DNA from: Atherinomorus stipes
Lineage: Eukaryota; Chordata; Actinopteri; Atheriniformes; Atherinidae
Assembly (NCBI GenBank): GCA_023101725.1
Contig: JALJCO010007928.1
Location: 620,001-684,000, forward strand
Direction: 5' to 3'
Length of the DNA stretch: 64,000 nt
Below are positions 46,031 to 57,400 of the stretch, piece after piece. The stretch's first letter is position 1, and every line of letters starts with the position of its first letter. The notes beneath the pieces were generated by a model. The model worked only from the letters and a program-made list of their open reading frames with translations. It had not been told where the DNA came from and made no database searches. Both the position numbers and the translations under genes were made by a program.

Positions 46031-47204
46031 AATCGGTCTCTGCCAGACACGTGACTTTTGTTGCTAAGACGCCATTTTAGGTGTATAAAAGTCACCGGTC
46101 CCATTTATCAAACAAGCGTGGAAATGAGCCCACATCTGATCATATAAATTATCTTATTATTGTATCCACCTGCGATTAATAAATGTTCCTGTCTGACCAA
46201 ATAGAATCTACGTCAGAAATCCCTCCTCATCCAGCTGCTTTTACCCTGAAGCAGCAGCGCAGACAGGCGGAGGCTGGTCCAAGCCTGACCCGGACTGTCG
46301 GATCTGAGCCTGACCCGCACAGAGACAGAAGAAAAAATAACTTTCATTAGCTAAGCTAAGAAACAGTCTGCTGACTGAGCACTTATAGACGATAACTTTA
46401 GGGTACAGATTACTTAATAGAAACGACGGATCGCCTCCTGTCTTCTGTCTCCAGGAGCTGCAGGTGTCATACCAGCCAGATGATCTTAACAGCAGAGTGT
46501 TATAACTTCTGATGAAGGCGACAACTGATCGCCAACAATTTCAAGATAAATCAGTCTTTATTATCTCACTGTTGATGTCTGAATAAAGAAAAGAAAGCTC
46601 GGCTGCTTGTAAGAAGACGGACAGTCGGGCTGCAGAAAGGCGCAGGTGCATCGGACCAGCAGGAACGCTGCTTTAGATTCAGAGAAAGTTTGCAACACAA
46701 CCTTGACCTGTGTGGAGCTGTACGATGCTGTATCTTGTAAAGACTTTATTGACAAGTTAAATAACAGAAATACTAGTTTATAAACATTATGCGCAGCCAG
46801 AAGGGCAGACGCGCTGGTAACTGCAGCTCCCAGGAGACACGGAGTTGAGTGGAGGAGATCCGTTTCTATAAATTAATCTATACATTAACGTTGTACAAGT
46901 GTTCATTCGGTAGACTGTTTCTTAGTTTAACTAATGAAAGTCATCGTTTCTTATGTTCCTGTCCGGGTGAGGCTCAGATCCGACCAGCCTCCATCTGTCA
47001 GCGCTGCTGCTGCTTCAGGAGAAACAGCTGGATGACGGTGCATTTCTGACCAATATTCTGTTGTCATAAGATCATTTTTATGATCAGATGTGCGCTCATT
47101 TCCACGCCGGTTTGACCACTGACAGTTTTACGCCTGAAATGGCGTCAAGCGCTGGTTACTGCTGGTTAAGCAACGAATGTTACGTCACTCGGCGGAGACC
47201 GATA
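46031..47204. mobile_element. 1.2 kb non-autonomous element with inverted ends
   Basis: The left end atcggtctctgcc and the right end ggcggagaccgat are inverted repeats. Internal inverted segments (gtggaaatgagcccacatctgatca; tgatcagatgtgcgctcatttccac) extend the symmetry. No transposase. Confidence 0.65.
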
Positions 47205-47411
47205 GGAATAAGCATCAAGAGCGACTATCAACCATCTCAATGAAACTTAGAATGTTTACAAATAGTGTTGGATCAGATTACAGTACATCGACATTCCTTT
47301 CAAAGTGCTCAGTAGGTGTGTTGTTAATTAGAACTATAGACTCCAGTTTCAAAGCAAAAAGCACTGAAATAACTTAAATACAGATTTTTATTTGTTTTAT
47401 ATATTTACTGA

Positions 47412-47431
47412 CCCCCCCCCCCCCCCCCCCC
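47412..47431. repeat. Poly(C) run of 20
   Basis: An uninterrupted C20 tract; its length is likely unreliable in any assembly. A similar run of 19 occurs at 55431-55449. Confidence 0.9.
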
Positions 47432-47767
47432 TCCTGCTCCAAACTATCTTGTTTTTAAACTAAGTTGTAATTTACAACCATCTCATATCAGTAAAAGACA
47501 AATTTATACAATTCTGCAATTTATAGCTACATAGGAGAGACATGTAAGAAAGAATCTCCATGTGATGTCTTGGATTTTCCCAATTATAGCATTTCAGTTG
47601 TTTTGTTAGTAAGTTCCAACACATACAGGCCTGGCAGTGGACTGTAATACATGTTGTCGCTGTCTGGCACAAACCTTCTATCTCCATTTTACATCAGTCA
47701 AAAACCCCTACTTCATGTGAGCTTGATCTGGGTAGAATGTAAAAAAAGTAAATAAAATTAGAAAAAA

Positions 47768-48135
47768 TGGGGCTGCATGGTGGTGTGGTGGTTAGCACCG
47801 CAGTCTCACAGCAAGAAGGTTGCTGGTTCAATTCCCAACTGGGGAGGGGGTTCAAACAATTCCAACTGTGGCCTTCCTGTGTGGAGTTTGCATGACCTCC
47901 CAGGATCTCTCCAGGCACTCCAGCTTCCTCCCACCATCCAAAGACATGCATGTTAGATTAATTGATCACTCTAAATTGTCCCTGGGTGTGAATGTGAGTG
48001 TGAATGGTTGTCTGTCTCTCTGTGTTGGCCCTGCGACAGACTGGCAACCTGTCCAGGATGTACCTGCCTCTCGCCTGATGGGCTCCAGCAACCCCTGCGA
48101 CCCTGAACTGGATAAGCAGTACAGAAAATGACTAA
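47768..48135 (+). mobile_element. Common fish SINE-like repeat
   Basis: It opens with ggggctgcatggtggtgtgg and tggttagcaccgcagtctca, carries the B box-like ggttcaattcc, and continues with ccaaagacatgcatgttaga and ctggcaacctgtccaggatg. This is a very widespread vertebrate interspersed repeat. It is inserted in the 3' flank of mucin B. Confidence 0.75.
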
Positions 48136-48871
48136 TGACTGATGAAAATAAAAAATACAATCAAATATTTGACCAAATCATAAAAAACACAATACAAAGT
48201 TTGATGATGTGTCCAGTTTTTACAAAACCACACGTTTTTTGTCATTTCCTGAAAAATAACAGTTTTGAACACCAGAGGTTTGCACCTGACAGCAATGATG
48301 TCACAAAAAAGAAAGAAAAAGAAGTTTGATAAACATGTTTGATTTTCCAGTTTCAGGTTACAGTAGTTCCAAGTCATTACAGGAAGAAATCAGCAGGGTT
48401 ATGTTGCCAATTTTCTTGTTAATGCATAATCAGAGGGGGTTGGGAGTGAACATGCATAATTTCCTGGTAGAATTACCACACATGAATCTCTGTGACCGAT
48501 CAGGTTGCCCAAATTCCTACATTGTTCTGCAAACTGAAGCCAAATTCACATTTGGCAGCAGCAACCAATGAAGTATTTTAAGTATGATCTTTTAAAACAA
48601 CAATAAAAAAGGGACTCAGTCTTAAATCTGAACTTTTTTGTTCACTCAAAAATAATTTTGGATTCTGGTTGTACAGTAGATAATGGACTACATGTATTAA
48701 TCTGCATGCATTGATGAATGTACTGTATTATGAGTGTATTGATCTTTAAACAAGATAAATCATATAAGAAAACAAAGTGAATAAGTGCCTCACATTATCT
48801 TAAAACAGCACCACCAGCATTTCCGTGCATAGCTGCACTTCATTTGTAGCTTATGTACACACAATCTTCTA

Positions 48872-48949
48872 TCAGTTCCCGTTGACCTTTCGAATGCTTG
48901 TCACCGTGAGAGTGTGGGCTGTTCCCTTCAGGATCTGGTCTCTGAAGTA
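48872..48949 (-). CDS. Mucin B terminal exon
   Basis: Acceptor tccgtttag, stop TGA at 48874-48872. It encodes YFRDQILKGTAHTLTVTSIR and KVNGN. The start is in phase 0, agreeing with the previous exon. Confidence 0.85.
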   Translation of the reverse strand, partial: YFRDQILKGTAHTLTVTSIRKVNGN

Positions 48950-51900
48950 CTAAACGGAGACAAAAGAGCAAAACGTTAGCCTCTTTACCTTTATGTAGGC
49001 TAATACAAGGTTATTGGCTTACATACCTTTTTTACTTCCTCGATGATGGTTTCATTGCTGAGCTCCCCATAAGTTGTTAAGCTTATCTGTAGGTGTGCGA
49101 GGTGTTCCAAACCTGAAAGGATTTGAATGAGTTAAAGGACACAATATTCTATGACTTACAACAGTAGTAGCCTACAAACAACTCTTTCATCACTAAGTAC
49201 CTAAAAAAAAACTTGATAAATAAAGGAAGAAGCACAATTTCTTGGTAATGTTTAAATGAATAAAGCAGTAAATAAACAAATATACAAACATTTACCTCTT
49301 GTTTGTATTAACCATTAATGATTTTACATGACTGCTCCACTTGGACTAATAGCCACATGGTTAATGCAATATGTTCAACTTCTAAGTCATACCTCCAGTT
49401 GTAGCATTTCTGGCTGTTGTCATGCCGTCGAATGGGGTTGTGGTGGTTAGGGCTGTAGGTGTGTTTATAGAAGTAGATGAAGCTAAATTTGTTGTATTCA
49501 GAAGCACAGTAGTGGTGGCTGGCACAGTAGTTGTTGGGGCAGTGGTTGCCTCAGCTGTTGACATAGCAACTGTTGTTTCCGGTACAGTAGTTGGTGCAGC
49601 TGTTATTTGGGCTGTAGTTTCCTCAGTTGTACTGCTGGGTGTTGTGTTGGTGTCAGGTACTGTTGTTGTTGGGGTGGTTGTTGTCATACCAATTGTTGTT
49701 AAGACAGGAGCCGTAGCTGGTGTACTTGAGGAAACGGTTGTTCCTGGGACAGTGGTTGGTGCAGCTGTTGTTTGGGATGTAGATTCCTCAGTTGTTGTAC
49801 TGAATGGTGTTGTGAAGACATCGGTTACTGCTACTGTTGTTGGGGTGGTAGTTGTCATGCCTATCATTGTTAAGACTGGAACTGTTGTAGTAGTTAAGGT
49901 TGGAGTTGAGGTAACAGATGTTGCTGTAGCCGCTGTTGTTTCTGGGACAGTGGTTGGTACCGCTGTTGTTTGGGCAGTAGTTTCCTCAGTTGTTGTACTG
50001 CTGGGTGTTGTGTTGGTTTCAGGTACTACTGTTGTTGCTGGGGTGGTAGTTGTCATACCTATTGTTGTTAAGACAGGAGCCATAGCTGTTGTACTTGAGG
50101 GTAACGGTTGTTTCTGTGACAGTGGTTGATGCAGCTGTTATTTGGGCTGTAGTTTCCTCAGTTGTTGTACTGCTGGGTGTTGTGTTGGTTTCAGGTACCA
50201 CTGTTGTTGGGGTGGTAGTTGCCATACCTATTGGTGTTAAGACTGGAACTGGAGCTGTTGTAGTTGAGGAAACAGTTGTTGCTGTAGCTGCTGTGTCTGA
50301 GACAGTGGTTGTTAAGGCTGTAGTTTCCTCACCTGTTGTTGGGGTTTCTGTTGTACTAGATATTGTGTCAGCTTCAGAAGTTGCTATTGTTGTTGGGGTT
50401 GGAGTTGCCAAAAGTGTTGTCAGAACTGGATCTGCAGTTGTTGTTACTGGGACATTGGTTGAGGCTGTAGTTTCCTCAGCTGTGGTTGTAGTTGTGTTTG
50501 CAGAATCTATAGTTAAAGTCGCAGATGCATTTGTTGGTGCCTCAGCTGCTGCGGTTGATGGTTCTGCTCCTCCATTGGTTATTGGGGTTGCCATGGTGGT
50601 ATTTGGTGCTGTGCCCGATTGGACTGTAGTCATGTTGATTTCATTTGTAGTTGGAGAAACGCTTGTTGCTGTGAAATAATTTGCAAATTGTCATAAAACA
50701 TAAAATAGTTTAACAAGACTTAGTGTTTACATACTTAGTGTACACCATAAAAATGTCTTCATTTCATCTATATTTTGTATTTTCATTCAGACCTTTATTT
50801 TATTTTTAAAAAATATGGAATATATTCATATTTTATTTTTAAAAATACAAATTTTTGTTTTCTGCTTAAAATTAATTTATAAAATTGATCAATTTTATGT
50901 ATCTTTTAAATAAATGTGAACTTAAAACATATTAAATAGATTTTATGTTCTGTTAAATGCATGATAGTTTTATATATTTTTTTTACTTACCCCCATTTGA
51001 GAAACACTGGTTTACAAAAGAGATAACTTCTTCCCACTGCTATATCCCCATGCTGTATGCTGCATCAGGGAACTTTTTTTTTTAATCATTTGATGTATCA
51101 TAGTCATTCATTTATTTTTATGTTATCTGCTGGTTTAAAAGTACATTTGATTTCATATTTGTGGGATTTTGTCATAATTATTAAGCAAAGGGCTCTATGC
51201 ACAGCTCCAATACTTCCTGGACTTAAGGTAGCTCCTTTGGTTTCTGTCTTTCATTACTGGACAAACTGATTAATCCAGGTGTGCCTGACCTCAGTAACTG
51301 GCCAGACACACCTGGATTAATCAGTTTGTCCAGTTATGAAAGACAGGAAACAAAGGAGCTACCTTAAGTTTAGGAATGGAGCCCATAGCCTATAAATTTC
51401 CTGTATCAAGCATTCATATATCAACTTTTCAAACTTCTGAATCTTTCTGCCAGGGCAGCCATTATTTCATGCTTTTGTTTACGAGATCTCATGTCAGCGA
51501 CAAAAGCTGTTCCATGATGTTCCTTCTTGAAACTCGGCCAAAGCTGCTGAACAAGCCATATTCAGTCCAATGAAGTTATCAATAATAATCAATTATTTAA
51601 CTCAATAAAGTTTTGAAAATGAAAATTATTTTAGAAATACTTGAGTGTGAACATCATGAATTTACTGAAACAGTCAGTAGCCTGTCTTAATTTAACAGCT
51701 GTTTTTGCCATCTGATCTTACAGTAATTTGGAAGTCTTTTAGAAATTAGTCTTACTTCTTACATCAGAAACATGATATTTTTGCACTTATAAGACATCAA
51801 AACTTATATTTTAGGTTTTTAAATGTATAATACAAAATAAAAACCATTCACTTCATAGCAGAATAGAAATTTGCACTGAAACTGTACATCATGGCACAAG

Positions 51901-52019
51901 CAGCATTAATGAAGCGGTGAAAATCATTGAGATGTAACTTGCAAAGGGTATTTACCTTGTGCAGAGGATCCATTAAAATAACTGAGAAAAAATATCAAAC
52001 AAAGGATTCTCTTGTCCAT
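48872..52019 (-). CDS. Mucin B: secreted Thr/Ser-rich mucin-like protein, paralogue of mucin A
   Basis: Exons in transcript order: 52019-51956 (signal peptide), 50668-49393 (Thr-rich exon), 49112-49027, 48949-48872. Splice sites are GT-AG and phases are 1, 1, 0, identical to the plan of mucin A. The Thr-rich exon holds about three to four ~70-residue repeats containing VLTTIGMTTTTPTT, TTEETTAQ and TTVPETT. It has many N-x-T sequons, unlike mucin A. The C-terminal module reads LEHLAHLQISLTTYGELSNE ... KKYFRDQILKGTAHTLTVTS and ends IRKVNGN. There is no transmembrane or GPI signal, so it is presumably secreted. The frame is broken once near 50099-50101, where gagggtaac replaces gaggaaac of sister repeats (+1 base). 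Allowing for that gives 500 residues. I do not recognise a named orthologue. Confidence 0.82.
49027..49112 (-). CDS. Mucin B exon 3 (C-terminal module)
   Basis: Acceptor cctttcag, donor gtatgt. It encodes 28 residues, LEHLAHLQISLTTYGELSNE followed by TIIEEVKK. The amphipathic pattern suggests a strand-loop-helix. Confidence 0.85.
49393..50668 (-). CDS. Mucin B exon 2 (Thr-rich repeats)
   Basis: Acceptor attatttcacag, donor gtatga. It is 1,276 nt long; removing the extra base near 50100 gives the length required by the phases (425 codon equivalents). The repeats vary more than in mucin A and there is no sign of recent homogenisation. Confidence 0.8.
51189..51384. mobile_element. Palindromic MITE, copy 2
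   Basis: Same family as 12923-13132: arms gggctctatgcacagctcc ... tgattaatccaggtgtgcctga and its mirror. It is inserted in intron 1 of mucin B. Confidence 0.85.
51956..52019 (-). CDS. Mucin B exon 1 (signal peptide)
   Basis: ATG at 52019-52017. It encodes MDKRILCLIFFLSYFNGSSA and Q with a split codon, donor GTAAAT-like. Same length (64 nt) and start context as mucin A exon 1. Confidence 0.87.
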
Positions 52020-52200
52020 GTTGAATGGTTTTACCTCTCGGCCCTCTAAGCATAGACAGGTTGGTTGTCTGGGGCTGCGCATTGTGTTAAGTTTGGGAAT
52101 TGCTCCTCCCTCAGCTATTCAGAGGGGAGTGACCAGGCTGAAGCGACAGATTTACAAATAACCAGAAAAACCAGGTGAGTTCAAAGACACATTTCTATGA
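52020..52200 (-). promoter_or_regulatory. Putative promoter/5' UTR of mucin B
   Basis: It shares with mucin A the gagggaggagca block about 95 bp before the ATG and CAACCTGTCTAT closer to the ATG. Transcription start is not determined. Confidence 0.4.
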
Positions 52201-53927
52201 TAGAAAGTGGGATACAAACTAATGCAGCCGAATGCGGCATTAGACTGAATGTCCAAGCTTTTTAAGAGTTTTTGGTTTGTTTAACTGTTGCATGAATCAG
52301 CTTGCAATGATAGTTCTGAAGAAAATTGCAAATTCAAAGTTAAAGAGAAAGTCCGGAGAATTTCTCTTCTTTGAATTGTGAGGACTTCAAACTACTTCAA
52401 ACTTTTTATTTCAGCTCTCAGAAGGTGATGGTCCTTAATTTGTATCTTATGCTTATTTGGGAAGATAGTCGATGATATTCTTTTGTTAAAAATAGTAAAA
52501 GTACGAGTCTGTGAGCACAATCTACAGCTGTATAAGGTCAAAATGCAAGCACACAAAAAGATTTTTTTTTTTTAGTTGAAAAGCTATCTGAATAAAAAAA
52601 ATCTAAATGGAATAACATCAGCTATGAGTACAATATTTCATGGTTGTCATCAGTATTATTGCAACCTTAATATTAATACACGAGCTAATAAGGACACTGT
52701 TCAGGGAACATGCTTATTTCTCACATAAATAATGTTAAGACAAGATTTTGCAAATAAAACTTTGTTTATGTAAAGATGTACAGTAGACTGCACAAATCTC
52801 TCTGGATGCAGGTGTTTAAGTACGAGGCCACCAGACAAGCCATTATGGGAGCTTGTCAAACAGGTTTCCAGTTTTTTCATATCACACATTAAGTCATATG
52901 ATGTGACTTATGATTCTGTGATATAATTTGGGGATTCACTTCTTTATATAATAGGACAGTTTGCATTAGAAACTCAACCATTTTACCATTTTCTTTTGAG
53001 GAAACACTTCGAGGCAGTGAGTAGCAGGTTCTTGGAGAGCAGAAAGGCAGAAGATTAGCAATCAGAAACAACAAACAATAGACAAGACAACAGTGTGATC
53101 ATGTAAGCTTACACATATTAGCTGCATGCTGCTCTGGAACAACAGATGCTTATAGACAGTTTTACAAGAGGAAAATATTTACAGGAAACAACTAGCCTGC
53201 GTGAACAGGACATAAAGTCCATTACATGCAGTACTGAGATTAGCTCATTAGGATCACCTGATTACCTAAAAGTCTGTCAGAAAATATGCTGTTGTCCTAC
53301 TGACCTTCACAGGAGACTGGAGAGGAGTCACAACAAGCAAGCCCAAACTGCTGAGATGTGGGTAACATGGACATGAATATTTTATATTTAAAATAATTTA
53401 TTAAGTGATTAAAAGTACACTAATCTGAAGGATTTAAAAATGTATTCAATATTTTACTTAGTATTCAGCTCATGTGCCTGAGCCCTTGATTGTACAATGA
53501 ATTACTGTCTATTCAAAGCAGTAAAAATAATTACAATAATAATTTTAATAATAATAATAATACATTTTATTTGTATTGCACTTTACATTTGAAATCAGAT
53601 CTCAAAGTGCTACAAGGACAGACTGTCTTTTAGACTTGATTACAAGCATTATGTCCTTTGTTTCTGCGACACTGTCAATCTGTCTGCTCCTTCTTTGTCA
53701 TCTTCTTCAAATATAAATAATTTCCTTTAATTTTTTGTTTGTTGAAATATCTACATTTATTAAATCTTTCTTTGTTTGTTTTTTGTTTCTTTCTTTGTTT
53801 TTTTCTTTCTTGCTTGCTATGCATTTGGTATCCTGCGTACAACATATTCTTATGCATGAAAAATCAGTTGTTACGATGGTTCCTACTTGGAACCTGTTTC
53901 AGACGACATTTTTAATGTGACACTCTC
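52200..53927. other. Intergenic DNA between divergent mucin B and ttc14
   Basis: AT-rich and mostly featureless. A LINE/SINE 3' tail in minus orientation is recognisable near 53525-53625 (aataatacattttatttgta ... ctcaaagtgcta). No gene is supported. Confidence 0.5.
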
Positions 53928-53939
53928 AGCGCATGCGTA
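53928..53939 (+). promoter_or_regulatory. NRF1-like site in the presumed ttc14 promoter
   Basis: AGCGCATGCGTA contains GCGCATGCG, the core of the NRF1 palindrome. It lies about 400 bp before the ttc14 ATG in a locally CpG-containing stretch (53925-54180) typical of housekeeping promoters. No TATA box is evident. Confidence 0.45.
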
Positions 53940-54333
53940 TTTCTCCCCGTCTGCTCGCGACATTGCAGACTTGTGTTGTTTAGTCCAATATAGCTGCTAA
54001 ACTTTGTGCATTTCCAACGAAAGTTGTGGTTGTGTTCAAGGGAACAGATTATATGTGCGTTTTATTTACGCAGTTTTGAAATATTTAAGATAACGATCTG
54101 CAAAATCTACATAGCTCGAAGCGTCCGCATTATTTTTTTTCAGCTCGCTAGCTGGACAACGCAGGGCAGCGGTGTGCTTTAAACAAACATATCATAATAT
54201 TTTCTTTAAATGTCTTCAGATAATTAAATGTTCCCCGCAGTTGCTAACAAATTAATTAATTGTGGAAATCAGTGATCGGTTGAAGGTGTTTGGCCGCTGT
54301 GATGATGTGACTGCGGTCCTGTTGGAGGAAAGC

Positions 54334-54467
54334 ATGGACAGAGACTTGTTGAGGCAATGTCTCACCCATCACGGACAGTCGCTGTTTAACAAACTGAAAT
54401 GTGAGCAAACGGAAAACCCAGACTTCCAAGCTGTTGTGTCCGATCTGTCCAAAGCCACGTATGAGAG
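54334..54467 (+). CDS. ttc14: ttc14 exon 1
   Basis: ATG at 54334, donor gtatgt, phase 2 out. It encodes [20 protein letters not shown] followed by an acidic/polar stretch. The orthologous start decides the ATG. Confidence 0.9.
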
Positions 54468-57400
54468 GTATGTCAAGAAGTCGAAGCACTTCAACAGATT
54501 CCCTAGAAGGCTTCCGTTGTCTGTGAGTGGTGTGGGGAATAGTCACGTGCCAGTTGACGTATTGGACAATATATTTTGACTCTGCTCAACGATTTATTTA
54601 TTCATTTATTAATGTTTTTAGTTTTAGATTGGTACTCTACATATCTGAGAGTAGTGGTTCCCAACGTGTGGTCCCTAGAGCTGAAAGGAGTCCCCCAAAG
54701 AGTACTGGGGGTCCCCGTACTCTTTGTTCAAAGCCAGTGTGAGTTGAGGTGAAGTTTAAATCATTTGAGTGTTTCCTTCACATTGAACAAGTGTGTAAGG
54801 GATGGGTGATACCAACTTTTTTTCCTGTGAATACGATACCAGTAGCTCATGGTTCTTTTTCATCAATACCAATAATGATATCGAAAATTCCGATTGTACA
54901 GTTTGCATTTGTATGTTGAATGGAAGGGCAATATAAGATACAAGTAGGGATGCACAATATTGGAATTTTGTCCGATATCCGATGTGCCAATGTTTTAAAA
55001 CTCATGTGGCCGATAACTGATATCGGTACTGCTATTAAAACTGAAAAAAATAAGCAGTTATTTCAAATAGCAGTTTTGTTATCTGTTTCTGACACTTTGA
55101 AAAATAGGGGTGGGAAAAAATATTGATATACACTGAAATATTGTGGTATTTTCATATGCCGATATCAAATTGATTTTCAAAAATGCGTCATCGATCTATT
55201 TTCCGTACAAAATCTCGTGAGACTTTGTCATTCTTTTACAAAATCTCACGATATTTCATGAATTCTCACAAGATTTTGTAACAGAATGATGAAATATCGC
55301 AAGGTTTTGTTTGTAAAGTAGATCAATACCACATTTTTTAAAGGGGAACTCAGTACCTTTTTTACCTCAATAAATGCTTTTCGGAATCCCCGTGGGGCTA
55401 AACAACGTGTTTACGGAGCGATTCAATGTGCCCCCCCCCCCCCCCCCCCTCCCGCCGGGGCCTCTGGCCTGCGAGCAGCTAAAAACAACTTTGCCTGCGT
55501 CGACCCGAGCAGAACTTGCGACAACAGAAACCGCTGTACGGTACTCAGGTCCCCTATCTACCGAGCTGCTTCCAGCTCTGATTTGAACCAGACTACCAGC
55601 GCTAATTCGAAGAAAACATTTCTTTAGCTTCACACCACCTAAACACGGCTCCTGGCTCTCATAACCAACTCTTTGCTGGACCAGAGTGATTCACGTAGCT
55701 GCGCTGCCTGGGTGCCGGGTGAAGCATCACTGCTTCAGGCTCAATAATCACTCGTCACGTCCGCAAAAGGTAAATAAAAGTTCGTATTCTTACCTGCTAC
55801 TCGCCAACACCAGTGAAAAATATAATCCACGGCATATTTACCCGCAAATCGCGGGTAAAACGTCCCGTTTCAGAAGAGACAGGTCTTTGCTTTGAGCAGA
55901 GGGAGACGAGGTGCTGCTACCAACGCAGCAAAGTAGCATCAACAAGCTAGTAAAAGCTTAGAAATATATCCAGCGATCAAAATAGAGGAAAGACAGGTAG
56001 AGAAGCCGTCTGTGTGCTGTGGGGGGTGTACGGGGGGGTTGAACACGACAGTGAAAGGACGCCACTAGGGGAGCCCCGAGCTGAAGTTACTGAGTTCTGC
56101 TTTAAATGCCAATATGATATCAGCATATGAAAATATCGCAAAATTTTTGTGAATTCTCAAGAGATTTTGTAACGGAACAATGAAATATTGCGAGATTTCA
56201 TTAGTAAAATAGACCGATACTGCGTTTTTATCAACATATGAAGCGCCGCTGTCAAATGTGTGTTTTTTTGCAGCGGCGATGAAAAGCAAGGCAACCCACT
56301 GGTGGAGCAGTTTATCGCCAGGAAAGCCGACATCCTTTTCTGCCCAGCATGGAAGACCGCAACTCCACAAGAACAGGAGCATGAGGAAGAGGAGGCTGCA
56401 GGTGTGTGTTGGCTTGATCATCTTTCCAAGTTGTTTCACTTTAGCCAACAAATATTTCTCCAGAACTTTATCCAACAGTTTACATCTCTTTTTCTGTTTA
56501 AGCTAAAGAGCAACAGATTATCTTGACTGTGATGCTGAATTATCACCTCATTAACTGCCACTCAGATAGTTTATTGTCGTTGCAAAACAGGTTACAACGA
56601 AATTAGGGCTTGCTACTCCAATATACATAAAACAAAGATAATGCACAGCACAACAATAATAATTGAAAATTTAAAAGGTACACAAAAAAGCAACACTGCG
56701 GCTACTAAAAACACTTAGTTCTCTTATTTTGTATTAATTTAACAATAGTGAACCAAATACATGTGAACTCATAACTAGATACTTGACTATACTTGACTAA
56801 CTATATACTAGCTAATTAAAAGGTACGCTGTAATATGGGATAATAAAATGACTATATTTAGTGTAGAGATAAAAGGTAAACGTTTACAAGTGTATTTTAT
56901 GTAGTTGACTAAAAAGCTCATTTTTAGGATTTTTCTGGAAATGATTCTGCATTTCTGTTCTTGCCACATTTCGAGGACCGTTTTGTATGTTTAACCAACA
57001 AAGTGAGGACATTTTAGCTGGTCCTCGCTAAAGAAAAACGGCTTTTTGAGGGTCAAGATTTGGTTTTTAGAGTCTAGGTTAGGGCAATGGTTAGGTTTAG
57101 GCAATCAGTTGGGATGGTTAGGTTTAGGGTAAGGGGCTAGGGAATGCATGTCACTGAATGCCCTCACAGAAGTACAAATGTGTGTGTGCGCCCCTCCAGA
57201 GCCTTACGCCATCATGCCACCGGTGGAGTTATTCATGGAGCTGTCGTATGAGGAGAGAAGATCCATGATGTACAGGGACTTGGAGAGAGGGGACATTGTG
57301 GTGGGAAGGATCAACAACATCCGAGAATACGGCTTCTTTCTCACTCTGCTTTGCATGGCAGGCGGTCTCAAGAGAGATATAGAGGATCTCGAGTTGTCGG

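Noticed and set aside
54262..54333. An earlier ttc14 start at the GTG-open frame
   Set aside because: Non-ATG, and vertebrate TTC14 begins with MDRDLL, which is found at 54334.
57060..57145. Interstitial telomere-like GGTTAGG runs
   Set aside because: The copies are irregular (ggttaggtttagg), and the surrounding sequence is a known type of fish interspersed repeat.
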